A stretch of 64,000 nucleotides of DNA from Micromonospora cabrerizensis (GTDB lineage Bacteria > Actinomycetota > Actinomycetes > Mycobacteriales > Micromonosporaceae). Of the stretch, positions 54,632 through 63,668 are shown in pieces. The DNA lies in NCBI RefSeq assembly GCF_022230955.1, contig NZ_JAKKFI010000053.1:124001-188000 (forward strand), read 5' to 3'. How positions within the stretch are numbered: position 1 is the stretch's first letter; the number at the start of each line of letters is the position of its first letter. A model generated the notes under the pieces. That model was not told where the DNA came from. It ran no database searches and was given only the letters and a program-made list of their open reading frames with translations. Both the position numbers and the translations under genes were made by a program.

Positions 54632-56764
54632 ATGACAGACGGTGCATGGTCGGCAACTCGACCGGGGCTGACCCCCCGGGAGGTGGCGACGCACTGCCCG
54701 TACTGCGCCCTGCAGTGCGGCATGACGCTGCGCGAGGACGACACCGGAGTGTCGGTCCACCCCCGCCAGTTCCCCACCAACCGGGGCGGGCTCTGCCAGA
54801 AGGGTTGGACCGCCGCCGAACTTCTCGACCACCCGGAGCGGCTGACCACTCCCCTGCTGCGCGACCCGGCCACCGGCGAGTTGCGCCCGGCGAGCTGGGA
54901 CGCCGCGCTCGACCGGGTCGTCACCGGCATCCGCGCGGTCCAGCAGGCGGCCGGCCGGGACGCGGTCGCCGTCTTCGGTGGCGGCGGCCTGACCAACGAG
55001 AAGGCGTACGCGCTGGGGAAGTTCGCCCGGATCGGGCTGCGCACCCGGCACATCGACTACAACGGACGGTTCTGCATGTCCTCGGCGGCGGCCGCCGGGA
55101 TGCGGGCCTTCGGCATCGACCGAGGGCTGCCGTTCCCGCTCGCCGACCTGGGCCGGGCCGACACCCTGCTGCTGGTCGGCGCGAACCCGGCGGAGACCAT
55201 GCCGCCGCTGGTGCGCTGGCTCACCGAGCAGCGCCGCAACGGCGGCCGGCTGATCGTCGTCGACCCCCGGGTCACCGCCACCGCCCGCCAGGCCGACCTG
55301 CACCTGCAACCGCTGCCCGGCACCGACCTCGCGGTGGCCAACGCGCTGCTGCACATCGCACTCACCGAGGGTTGGGTCGACCGGGCCTACGTGGCCGAAC
55401 GCACCGCCGGCTTCGAGGCGGTCCGCCGCAGCGTCGCCGCCTGGTGGCCGGCCCGCGCGGAGCAGCTCTCCGGCGTGCCGGTGGCCGACCTGGAGGCAAC
55501 CGCCCGCGCGCTGGGCACCGGCGGTCGCGTGATCATCCTGACCGCGCGCGGCGCCGAGCAGCACGCCAAGGGTGTCGACACGGTCACCGCGTACGTCAAT
55601 CTCGCCCTCGCCCTCGGTCTGCCCGGCCGCGACGGTTCGGGGTACGGCTGCCTCACCGGCCAGGGCAACGGCCAAGGCGGGCGGGAGCACGGGCAGAAGG
55701 CCGACCAGCTCCCCGGCTACCGGCGGATCGACGATCCGGCGGCCCGGGAGCACGTGGCCGGGGTCTGGGGGGTGCCGGCCGACGAGCTGCCCGGTGCGGG
55801 TGTGCCGGCCTACCAGCTGCTCGACTCGCTCGGCACTCCGGACGGCCCCCGGGCGTTGCTGGTGTTCGGCTCCAACCCGGTGGTCTCCGCACCTCGGGCG
55901 TCCCGGATCGAGGGCCGGTTGCGCGATCTGGACCTGCTGGTCGTCGCCGACCTGCTGCTCTCCGAGACGGCCGCGCTGGCCGACGTGGTGCTGCCCACCG
56001 CGCAGTGGGCCGAGGAGGACGGCACCATGACCAACCTGGAGGGTCGGGTGCTGCGTCGCCGCGCGCTGCGTCCGCCCCCGCCGGACGTCCGGACCGACCT
56101 GGACATCATCTCCGCCCTCGCGGTGCGACTGGCCCCCGACGAGGCCGCGGCCACCGAGGCGGCTGCCCGGTTCCCGGCCGACCCGGCCGCCGTCTTCGCC
56201 GAGCTGCGTCGCGCCTCCGCCGGCGGGATCGCCGACTACGCCGGCATCAGCTGGGCCCGGATCGACGGCGACGACGGGGCCTACTGGCCCTGCCCGACCG
56301 AGGACGGCCCGGACACGCCACGGCTCTTCGCCGAGCGGTTCGCGACACCGGACGGCCGGGCCCGCTTCCACCCCGTCGACCACCGGCCGGCCGCCGAGGA
56401 GGTCTGCTCGGCGTACCCGTTGCACTTCACCACCGGCCGGGTGCTGGCCCAGTACCAGTCCGGCACCCAGACCCGCCGGGTGCCCGCGCTGCGGCGCGCC
56501 GCCCCGGAGGCGTTCGTCGAGCTGCACCCCGACCTCGCCGCCCGGCTGGGCATCGACGACGGCGACCCGGTGCGGGTGACCTCACGCCGGGGTGAGCTGT
56601 GCGCCCCGGCACGGCTCAGCGCCGGGATCCGACCGGACACGGTGTTCGCGCCGTTCCACTACGCGGGGGCGGGACGCGCCAACTCGGTCACCAACGACGC
56701 GGTGGACCCGATCTCCGGGATGCCCGAGTTCAAGATCTGCGCGGTCCGGGTGGCGAAGGCATGA
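54632..56764 (+). CDS. nasA: Assimilatory nitrate reductase catalytic subunit
   Basis: A 710-residue Mo-bis-MGD oxidoreductase reducing nitrate to nitrite. ATG 54632. The N-terminal [4Fe-4S] motif is Cys22-x2-Cys25-x3-Cys29-x25-Cys55. Recognisable are the Mo ligand region CMSSAAAAGMRAFG (Cys in FCMSS), the MGD-binding LLLVGANPAET and GQGNGQGGREHGQKADQLPGYR, and the C-terminal beta-barrel (TTGRVLAQYQSGTQTRR). Cytosolic, no signal peptide. The stop overlaps the next start by four bases. Also called narB in some annotations. Confidence 0.93.
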   Translation: MTDGAWSATRPGLTPREVATHCPYCALQCGMTLREDDTGVSVHPRQFPTNRGGLCQKGWTAAELLDHPERLTTPLLRDPATGELRPASWDAALDRVVTGIRAVQQAAGRDAVAVFGGGGLTNEKAYALGKFARIGLRTRHIDYNGRFCMSSAAAAGMRAFGIDRGLPFPLADLGRADTLLLVGANPAETMPPLVRWLTEQRRNGGRLIVVDPRVTATARQADLHLQPLPGTDLAVANALLHIALTEGWVDRAYVAERTAGFEAVRRSVAAWWPARAEQLSGVPVADLEATARALGTGGRVIILTARGAEQHAKGVDTVTAYVNLALALGLPGRDGSGYGCLTGQGNGQGGREHGQKADQLPGYRRIDDPAAREHVAGVWGVPADELPGAGVPAYQLLDSLGTPDGPRALLVFGSNPVVSAPRASRIEGRLRDLDLLVVADLLLSETAALADVVLPTAQWAEEDGTMTNLEGRVLRRRALRPPPPDVRTDLDIISALAVRLAPDEAAATEAAARFPADPAAVFAELRRASAGGIADYAGISWARIDGDDGAYWPCPTEDGPDTPRLFAERFATPDGRARFHPVDHRPAAEEVCSAYPLHFTTGRVLAQYQSGTQTRRVPALRRAAPEAFVELHPDLAARLGIDDGDPVRVTSRRGELCAPARLSAGIRPDTVFAPFHYAGAGRANSVTNDAVDPISGMPEFKICAVRVAKA

Positions 56765-58200
56765 CGGCCCGGGTGGTGATCGTCGGCAACGGGATGGCGG
56801 GCGCCCGCCTCGCCGGCGAGCTGCACGCCCGCGAAGGGGACCGGAAGGTCACCGTGCTCGGGGCGGAACCGCACCGCGCGTACAACCGGATCCTGCTCTC
56901 CACCCTGCTGGCCGGGCGGATCGACGAGCCGGACGTGGAACTGACCGAGGCCGCCGGGCACGGCATCGACCTGCGCACCGGCGTACCCGTGGCGGCGATC
57001 GACCGGTCCGCCCGGGAGGTGCGCACCGACGATGGCGAACGCATCTCCTACGACCACCTGGTGCTGGCCACGGGCGCACGGGCGGTGGTGCCGCCACTGC
57101 CCGGCCTCGACCCGACGGACCTGCCGGAGCGGGTGGTCCCGTTCCGGACCCTGGACGACTGCCGGCGGATCCTCGCCGCGGCGGACGGCGCACGCACCGC
57201 ACTGGTGCTCGGCGGCGGGCTGCTCGGCCTGGAGGCCGCCCGAGGACTGGCCAGCCGGGGGCTCGCCACCACCGTGGTGCACCCCAGGGAACACCTGATG
57301 GAACGGCAGCTCGACCCGGCGGCCGGCGCGGTGCTCGCCGGCACCCTCGCCGGGTTCGGCGTCACCGTGCAGCTCGCGGTGCCGGCGACCGGCGTGTCCG
57401 CCGACGCCACCGGCGTCCGCCTCGACCTGGCCGACGGCCGGACGTTGCGCGCCGACCTGCTGGTGCTCTCCTGCGGCGTACGCCCGGACACCGCCCTCGC
57501 CCGGGCCGCCGGGCTGAGCGTCCGGCGCGGTGTGGTGGTGGACGACCGGCTCCGCACCGACGACCGGTCCATCTCGGCGATCGGCGACTGCGCCGAGCAC
57601 GACGGCGTGCTCACCGGGCTGGTCGCACCCGCCTGGGCGCAGGCCCGGGTGCTCGCCGACGTGCTGACCGGGACGGACCCGCTGGCGCGCTATCGCCCCC
57701 AGCCGGTGGTGACCCGGCTCAAGGCCGCCGGGATCGACCTGGCCTCGATGGGTGACGCGGTCAGTGGCGGGCCCGGTGAGGAGCTGACCTTCACCGACCC
57801 GACCCGGGGCACGTACGCCCGGCTGCGGATCCGCGACGAGCGGCTGATCGGGGCGATCCTGCTCGGTGACAACCCGGCCGTCGGCACGGTGATCCAGCTC
57901 TTCGACCGTGGTCACCCCGTGCCGGCCGACCGTCGGGCGCTCCTGCTCGGCCGGGCACTCGGCACGGTCGGCGCGACTCCGGCCGCGTCACCGGCGCTGA
58001 TGCCGGACGCGGCCACGGTCTGTCAGTGCAACACGGTCAGCAAGGGCGCACTCGTACGCAGCTGGCGCTCCGGGGCCCGGACGGTCGACGCGGTGGTGGC
58101 GGCGACCCGCGCCGGCACCGGGTGCGGCGGGTGCCGGGACGCGGTGGGCGGCATCGTCGACTGGCTGAGCCAGGCGGAATCGGTGGAGGTGACGCGATGA
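56761..58200 (+). CDS. NAD(P)H:nitrate reductase electron-transfer flavoprotein (NasB type)
   Basis: 479 residues; ATG 56761 overlaps the reductase stop. FAD-binding GNGMAGARLAGEL and NAD-binding VLGGGLLGLEAARGL, followed by a C-terminal Bfd-like [2Fe-2S] domain (Cys421-x-Cys423...Cys455-x2-Cys458). It resembles the N-terminal half of NirB without the siroheme part and probably transfers electrons to the nitrate reductase. Confidence 0.9.
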   Translation: MTARVVIVGNGMAGARLAGELHAREGDRKVTVLGAEPHRAYNRILLSTLLAGRIDEPDVELTEAAGHGIDLRTGVPVAAIDRSAREVRTDDGERISYDHLVLATGARAVVPPLPGLDPTDLPERVVPFRTLDDCRRILAAADGARTALVLGGGLLGLEAARGLASRGLATTVVHPREHLMERQLDPAAGAVLAGTLAGFGVTVQLAVPATGVSADATGVRLDLADGRTLRADLLVLSCGVRPDTALARAAGLSVRRGVVVDDRLRTDDRSISAIGDCAEHDGVLTGLVAPAWAQARVLADVLTGTDPLARYRPQPVVTRLKAAGIDLASMGDAVSGGPGEELTFTDPTRGTYARLRIRDERLIGAILLGDNPAVGTVIQLFDRGHPVPADRRALLLGRALGTVGATPAASPALMPDAATVCQCNTVSKGALVRSWRSGARTVDAVVAATRAGTGCGGCRDAVGGIVDWLSQAESVEVTR

Positions 58201-60722
58201 GCGGCGGCGATCTGGTCGTCATCGGCAACGGCATGGTCGGGCAGCGCTTCGTCGACGCGCTGCACGCCCGTGACCCGGAGGGTCGGTGGCGGGTGACCGT
58301 CCTGGCCGAGGAGCGGCGGCCGGCGTACGACCGGGTGCGGCTCTCGGCGTACTTCGACGGGGTGGGTGAGAGCGACCTCAACCTGTACACGCCGCACGAC
58401 GGGGTGCGGCTGCGTCTGGGCGAGCCGGCGACCGCCATCGACCGGGCCCGGCAGGTGGTGACCACCGGCGTCGGTGAGTACCACTACGACGCGCTGGTGC
58501 TGGCCACCGGCTCGTACGCGTTCGTGCCACCGGTGCCCGGCGCGGAGCTGCCCGGGGTCTTCGTCTACCGGACCCTGGACGACCTGGCGGCGATCCGGGC
58601 GTACGCCTCCGGCCGGCGGGTCGGCGCGGTGATCGGGGGCGGGCTGCTCGGGTTGGAGGCGGCGAACGCGCTGCGGTTGCTCGGCCTGAGCACCGACGTG
58701 GTGGAGTTCGCGCCCCGGCTGATGCCGGTGCAGGTGGACCAGGCCGGCGGCGCGATGCTGCGGCGCTACGTCGACGAGTTGGGCGTACGGACCCACCTCG
58801 GGGTGGCGACCAGCGCGATCCGGCCCGGCCCGGACGGGGCGGTCGCCGCACTGGAGCTGTCCGACGGCGGCACGGTCGACGCGGAGCTGGTGGTGGTGGC
58901 CGCCGGCATCCGGCCCCGGGACCAGCTGGCCCGGGACGCCGAGCTGCCCCTGGGCCCGCGCGGCGGGGTGCTGGTCGACGCGACCTGCCGCAGCGCCGAC
59001 GAGCGGATCTGGGCGATCGGCGAGTGCGCGGCGGTCGACGGCACCTGCCACGGCCTGGTCGCACCCGGGTACGCGACGGCCGAGGTGGTGGCCGACCGGC
59101 TGGTCGGTGGCGCGGCGACCTTCCCGGGCGCGGACACCGCCACCAAGCTCAAGCTGCTCGGCGTCGACGTGGCCTCGTTCGGCGACGCGCACGGCACGAC
59201 CCCGGGCTGCCTGGACGTCACGTTCACCGACCCGGCCACCCGGGTCTACGCGAAGCTGGTGCTCTCCGACGACGCGCACACCCTGCTCGGCGGGGTGCTG
59301 GTCGGTGATGCCAGCGCGTACCCGACGTTGCGGGCCAGCGTGGGCGGCCCGCTGCCGGCCGCGCCGCTGGCGCTCCTCGCCCCGGACGGCGGCGGGGCGG
59401 ACGCGGGTGCGCTGCCCGCCGCCGCCCAGGTCTGCTCCTGCAACGCGGTGACCCGCGGCGACGTGGACGCCGCCATCGCCGACGGCTGCGCGGACGTGCC
59501 GGCGTTGAAGGCGTGCACCCGGGCCGGCACCAGCTGCGGTTCCTGCGTGCCGATGCTGAAGCAGCTCCTGGACGCGGCCGGGGTGGCGCAGTCCAGCGCG
59601 CTCTGCGAGCACTTCGACGTCAGCCGTCGGGAGCTGTTCGAGATCGTCCGGGTGCGCGGCATCCGCACCTTCTCCCGGCTGGTCGCCGAGCACGGTCGGG
59701 GGCGCGGCTGCGACATCTGCAAGCCGGTGGTGGCGTCGATCCTCGCCTCGCTGGGCGGCGGCCACGTGCTCGACGGTGAGCAGGCGTCGTTGCAGGACAC
59801 CAACGACCACTTCCTGGCCAACCTGCAACGCGACGGCAGCTACTCGGTGGTGCCCCGGATCCCGGGCGGTGAGATCACCCCGGAGAAGCTGATCGTGATC
59901 GGTGAGGTGGCCCGGGACTTCCAGCTCTACACGAAGATCACCGGGGGGCAGCGCATCGACCTGTTCGGGGCGCGGGTGGAGCAGTTGCCGCTGATCTGGC
60001 GGCGGTTGGTGGACGCCGGCTTCGAGTCCGGTCACGCGTACGGCAAGGCGCTGCGGACGGTGAAGTCCTGCGTGGGCGAGACCTGGTGCCGCTACGGCGT
60101 ACAGGACTCGGTGGGGCTGGCCGTCGCGTTGGAGCTGCGCTACCGGGGGCTGCGGGCTCCGCACAAGATCAAGTCAGCGGTGTCCGGCTGCGCCCGCGAG
60201 TGCGCGGAGGCGCGCAGCAAGGACTTCGGCATCATCGCCACCGAGACCGGCTGGAATCTCTACGTCGGCGGCAACGGCGGCTTCCGCCCCCGGCACGCCG
60301 ACCTGTTCGCCACCGACCTGTCCACGGAAACGCTGATCTCGCTGATCGACAGGTTCCTCATCTACTACATCCGCACGGCTGACCGGCTGCAACGCACGGC
60401 CGGCTGGATCGAGGCGATGGACGGCGGCCTCGACCACCTGCGCGCGGTGATCGTGGACGACTCGCTCGGGCTCTGCGCCGAGCTGGACGCGGCGATGGCC
60501 CAGCACGTGTCGTCGTACTCCGACGAGTGGCGCGACGTGCTCGACGACCCGGACCGGCTCCGCCGCTACACCTCCTTCGTCAACGCGCCGGACGTGCCCG
60601 ACCCGTCGATCACCTTCGCCCGGGAACGCGGCCAACCGGTGCCGGTGCGCGAGCACCCACCGGGCGGATCCGCGCACCGTCGGCAACCGGTCACCCTGGG
60701 CCTACCGGAGGTACGGCGATGA
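58197..60722 (+). CDS. nirB: Assimilatory nitrite reductase large subunit NirB
   Basis: An 841-residue NAD(P)H-dependent siroheme enzyme reducing nitrite to ammonium. ATG 58197 overlaps the previous stop. FAD and NAD domains (VIGNGMVGQRFVDAL; VIGGGLLGLEAANAL), a Bfd-like [2Fe-2S] domain near 420-470 (VCSCNAVTRG...CGSC), and the C-terminal siroheme/[4Fe-4S] part with KSCVGETWCRYG and SGCARECAEARSKD. Complete length. Confidence 0.97.
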   Translation: MSGGDLVVIGNGMVGQRFVDALHARDPEGRWRVTVLAEERRPAYDRVRLSAYFDGVGESDLNLYTPHDGVRLRLGEPATAIDRARQVVTTGVGEYHYDALVLATGSYAFVPPVPGAELPGVFVYRTLDDLAAIRAYASGRRVGAVIGGGLLGLEAANALRLLGLSTDVVEFAPRLMPVQVDQAGGAMLRRYVDELGVRTHLGVATSAIRPGPDGAVAALELSDGGTVDAELVVVAAGIRPRDQLARDAELPLGPRGGVLVDATCRSADERIWAIGECAAVDGTCHGLVAPGYATAEVVADRLVGGAATFPGADTATKLKLLGVDVASFGDAHGTTPGCLDVTFTDPATRVYAKLVLSDDAHTLLGGVLVGDASAYPTLRASVGGPLPAAPLALLAPDGGGADAGALPAAAQVCSCNAVTRGDVDAAIADGCADVPALKACTRAGTSCGSCVPMLKQLLDAAGVAQSSALCEHFDVSRRELFEIVRVRGIRTFSRLVAEHGRGRGCDICKPVVASILASLGGGHVLDGEQASLQDTNDHFLANLQRDGSYSVVPRIPGGEITPEKLIVIGEVARDFQLYTKITGGQRIDLFGARVEQLPLIWRRLVDAGFESGHAYGKALRTVKSCVGETWCRYGVQDSVGLAVALELRYRGLRAPHKIKSAVSGCARECAEARSKDFGIIATETGWNLYVGGNGGFRPRHADLFATDLSTETLISLIDRFLIYYIRTADRLQRTAGWIEAMDGGLDHLRAVIVDDSLGLCAELDAAMAQHVSSYSDEWRDVLDDPDRLRRYTSFVNAPDVPDPSITFARERGQPVPVREHPPGGSAHRRQPVTLGLPEVRR

Positions 60723-61066
60723 ACCTGACCACCACGCTGAGCTGGACCACCGTCTGCCCCCTGGACCGCCTGGAACCGGACCGAGGCGTCGCCGCCCTGG
60801 TCGACGGCGCGCAGATCGCCCTCTTCCACACGGCGGACGGGTTGTTCGCGATCGACAACCGCGACCCGGTCTCCGGGGCGTACGTGCTGTCCCGGGGCAT
60901 CGTCGGCAGCCGCGGCGGAGTGCCGACGGTCGCCTCGCCGCTGCACAAGCAGGTGTACGACCTGCGCAGCGGGCACTGCCTCGACCTGCCCGGGGTGGCC
61001 GTGGCACGGCACGACGCGCGTTGCCGCGACGGGCTGGTCGAGGTGCGGCTGCGACAGGAGGGTTGA
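60719..61066 (+). CDS. nirD: Nitrite reductase small subunit NirD
   Basis: 115 residues; ATG 60719 overlaps nirB. Rieske-like beta fold (WTTVCPLDRLEPDRGVAALVDGAQIALFHTADGLFAIDNRDP) that lacks the Rieske Cys/His ligands, as is normal for NirD. Forms the holoenzyme with NirB. Confidence 0.95.
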   Translation: MNLTTTLSWTTVCPLDRLEPDRGVAALVDGAQIALFHTADGLFAIDNRDPVSGAYVLSRGIVGSRGGVPTVASPLHKQVYDLRSGHCLDLPGVAVARHDARCRDGLVEVRLRQEG

Positions 61067-62154
61067 TGCGGGAAGAACTGGCGGGCTTCACCATCGGGGT
61101 GACCGCCGACCGGCGGCGCGACGAGTTGGCCGCGCTGCTCGAACGCCGGGGCGCCCGGGTGGTCCTCGCCCCGGCGCTGCGGATCGTGCCGCTGTCCGAC
61201 GACACCGAGCTGCGCGAGGCGACCCGCGCGTGCCTCGACCAGCCGCCGGACATCCTGATGGCCAACACCGGCATCGGAATGCGGGGGTGGCTGGAGGCGG
61301 CCGAGGGCTGGGGGCTGGCCGAGCCGCTGCGCTCGGTGCTGGCCAGCTCGTACGTGGTGGCCCGCGGCCCGAAGGCACGCGGCGCCATCCGTGCGGCCGG
61401 GCTGCACGACCAGTGGTCGCCGGCCTCGGAGAGCTGCGACGAGGTGGTCGATCACCTGCGTCGGCGCGGCGTGGCGGGGCAAGTGATCGCCATGCAGCTG
61501 CACGGTGAGCGGCAGCCCGAGTGCACCCTCGCGCTGGAGGCGGCCGGTGCCACGGTGATCGAGGTGCCGGTCTACCGGTGGGCCCCGCCGAGCGACCCGG
61601 CGCCGCTGCACCGGCTGATCGACCTGATCGCCGGCCGGCTGGTGGACGCGGTGACCTTCACCTCGGCACCGGCGGCCGAGGCGCTGCTGCGGGCAGCCGG
61701 GGACCGCACCGACGCGCTGCTCACCGCGTTCCGCAGTGACGTGCTCGCCAGCTGCGTCGGCGCGGTGACCGCCGAACCGCTGCTGCGGCGCGGGGTGCCG
61801 GTGAGCGCGCCGGGCCGGGCCCGGCTGGGCGCGCTGGTGCGGACGATCGTCGACGAACTGCCCCGCCGGACCCTGACGTTCAAGGCCGGCGGGCACCTTC
61901 TCACGCTGCGCGGGCACGCCGCAGTGATCGACGGCGAGTTGCGACCACTCGCCCCCGCCCCGATGGCCGTGTTACGCGCACTGGCCCAGTCGCCCGGCCG
62001 GGTGCTGTCCCGCACGGCGCTGCTGCGGACGCTCCCCCGGGGCGCGGACGAGCACGCGGTGGAGATGGCGGTGGCCCGCCTACGGGCCGGCCTGCGCGCG
62101 CCCCGCGTGGTGCAGACCGTCGTGAAGCGCGGCTACCGACTCCGGGTGGACTGA
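61066..62154 (+). CDS. nnaR: NnaR-type regulator: uroporphyrinogen-III synthase domain with winged helix
   Basis: 362 residues; ATG 61066 (TGATG with the nirD stop) follows AGGAGG. HemD-like domain about 5-250 (GFTIGVTADRRRDELAALLERRGA, ANTGIGMRGWLEAAE, DAVTFTSAPAAEALL). An OmpR-type winged helix follows at about 270-360 (LRPLAPAPMAVLRALAQSPGRVLSRTALL, VEMAVARLRAGL, QTVVKRGYRLRVD). In Streptomyces and mycobacteria, NnaR co-activates nitrate genes with GlnR. The HemD part may sense a tetrapyrrole intermediate or may be vestigial; siroheme links it to NirB. Confidence 0.88.
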   Translation: MREELAGFTIGVTADRRRDELAALLERRGARVVLAPALRIVPLSDDTELREATRACLDQPPDILMANTGIGMRGWLEAAEGWGLAEPLRSVLASSYVVARGPKARGAIRAAGLHDQWSPASESCDEVVDHLRRRGVAGQVIAMQLHGERQPECTLALEAAGATVIEVPVYRWAPPSDPAPLHRLIDLIAGRLVDAVTFTSAPAAEALLRAAGDRTDALLTAFRSDVLASCVGAVTAEPLLRRGVPVSAPGRARLGALVRTIVDELPRRTLTFKAGGHLLTLRGHAAVIDGELRPLAPAPMAVLRALAQSPGRVLSRTALLRTLPRGADEHAVEMAVARLRAGLRAPRVVQTVVKRGYRLRVD

Positions 62155-62157
62155 CGC

Positions 62158-62193
62158 GTCATGGCCGACCGGCGTGCGCCGGCCGGCCATGAC
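62158..62193. terminator. Bidirectional terminator nnaR / cvnD
   Basis: A 16-bp stem with one mismatch (62158-62173 with 62178-62193) and a GTGC loop lies between the convergent nnaR and cvnD genes. Confidence 0.78.
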
Positions 62194-62201
62194 CCGACGG
62201 C

Positions 62202-62825
62202 TCAGCCGACCGGCGTGGGGAAACCCCGCCCGTGCTCGGCCTCGAGGCGGAGCATGGCGTGCTCGACCACCGTCACCAGCACCTGCTTGACCGAGTCCCG
62301 GTGTCGGGCGTCGGTCATCACCAGCGGCACCTGCGGCGAGATGGCCAGCGCCTCGCGGACCTCCTCCAGCTCGTACTGGGGGGCCCCGTCGAACCGGTTC
62401 AGGGCCACCACGTACGGCAGGTTGCGGTTCTCGAAGTAGTCCAGCGGGGCGAACGCGTCGGTGATCCGGCGCGTGTCCACCAGCACGGCGGCACCCACCG
62501 CACCTCGGATGATCTCGTCCCACATGAACCAGAACCGGGTCTGACCGGGTGTACCGAAGAGGTACAGGATCAGGTCCTGGGCCATGGTGATACGGCCGAA
62601 GTCCATGGCGACCGTGGTGGTCTCCTTGCCCGGCACCTTGGACGGGTCGTCGATGCCGACACCCGCCGCGGTCATCAACGCCTCTGTGGTCAGCGGTGTG
62701 ATCTCGGAGATCGCCCCGACCAGTGTCGTCTTACCGACGCCGAAGCCACCCGCGACGACGATCTTCGCGGAGACGATTCCCCGGCCCGGCCGCCCCCTTG
62801 CGGGGTCATAGCCTGCGAAGTCCAC
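62202..62825 (-). CDS. cvnD: Conservon GTPase CvnD
   Basis: A 207-residue small Ras-like GTPase. Walker A GGFGVGKTT (about 26-34), an FGTPGQ (DxxG-like) switch and the guanine-specificity ALNRFD. The N-terminus begins MDFAGYDPARGRPG. It overlaps the upstream DUF742 gene by 20 bases. Conservon GTPases work with CvnA-C in membrane-linked signalling tied to development or antibiotic control. Confidence 0.9.
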   Translation of the reverse strand: MDFAGYDPARGRPGRGIVSAKIVVAGGFGVGKTTLVGAISEITPLTTEALMTAAGVGIDDPSKVPGKETTTVAMDFGRITMAQDLILYLFGTPGQTRFWFMWDEIIRGAVGAAVLVDTRRITDAFAPLDYFENRNLPYVVALNRFDGAPQYELEEVREALAISPQVPLVMTDARHRDSVKQVLVTVVEHAMLRLEAEHGRGFPTPVG

Positions 62826-63171
62826 TTAGCACCCTTCCAAGCAGTTCCATCCGCTCCTCGAACCCCTCGGCGGGAGCAGCAGTGTGTAACGTCAGCAGGC
62901 TCTCGGCCACCATGTCGGCGACCAACACCCGGGCGACGCCCAGCGGCATCCGGGTGTACGCGGCGATCTCCGCCAGCGACTGTGCTCGGCCCTCACAGAC
63001 CGTGGCGATTCGGTGCTTGTCGTGCCCGGCGAAGCGGGACTCGGCAACCTGGGTGAGCGATGCGGTCAGGACGGCCTCCAGGGCGATGTCCTGTCGGGGC
63101 TCGGTACGACCCCGGGTGACCGCGTACGGACGCACCAGCGCGCCACGCGGGTCAACGCGCCGTTGGTCCAT
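62806..63171 (-). CDS. cvnC: DUF742 protein CvnC
   Basis: 121 residues, start near 63171. DUF742 core: VRPYAVTRGRTEPRQDIALEAVL, ESRFAGHDKHRIATVCEG, RAQSLAEIAAYTRMPLGVARVLVADM, a winged-helix-like fold, and a C-terminal LLGRVLSGLRRL. The second of three small conservon genes. Confidence 0.9.
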   Translation of the reverse strand: MDQRRVDPRGALVRPYAVTRGRTEPRQDIALEAVLTASLTQVAESRFAGHDKHRIATVCEGRAQSLAEIAAYTRMPLGVARVLVADMVAESLLTLHTAAPAEGFEERMELLGRVLSGLRRL

Positions 63172-63260
63172 CCCCGATCACCTCCTCGTCCACTGTGGAG
63201 CCGGCCAGCGCCGCCTTCCGTCTGTGCTTCGGCGCGCGGTTCGAGCGCCGTCTTCCGGTA

Positions 63261-63668
63261 CTAGGAACGCACCGCGTCACGCGGCAGTGGCACCAGCGCG
63301 GCACCCACCCGCTCGACCAGCAGGGCCATCTCGTAGCCCACCTGGCCCACATCGCAGCTCCGCGCGGCCAGTACGGCCATCGACGAGCCGTCGCTGATCG
63401 ACATCAGGAAGAGATACCCGCTGTCCATCTCGATGACTGTCTGCAACACCCCGCCCGCACTGAACATCCGGGCTGCGCCCTCGGTCAGGCTCACCACACC
63501 GGAGGTGATCGCGGCGAGCTGATCCGCCCGGTCCCCCGGCAGGTCCCGGGAGGACGCGAGCAGCAGCCCGTCTGCGGACACCGCCACCACGTGGGCGATA
63601 CCCGCCACGCTGTCGGCGAAGTTGGTGAGCAGCCAACCCATGTCCTGCATGGCAGCTGGCCTGTTCAT
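63261..63668 (-). CDS. cvnB: Roadblock/LC7 protein CvnB
   Basis: 135 residues; ATG 63668 overlaps the upstream kinase stop (ATGA). The roadblock/LC7 fold is clear (MGWLLTNFADSVAGIAHVVAVSADGLLLASSRDL, GAARMFSAGGVLQTVIEMDSGYLFLMSISDGSSMAVLAA). It probably regulates CvnD as a GTPase-activating or scaffold protein. Confidence 0.92.
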   Translation of the reverse strand: MNRPAAMQDMGWLLTNFADSVAGIAHVVAVSADGLLLASSRDLPGDRADQLAAITSGVVSLTEGAARMFSAGGVLQTVIEMDSGYLFLMSISDGSSMAVLAARSCDVGQVGYEMALLVERVGAALVPLPRDAVRS

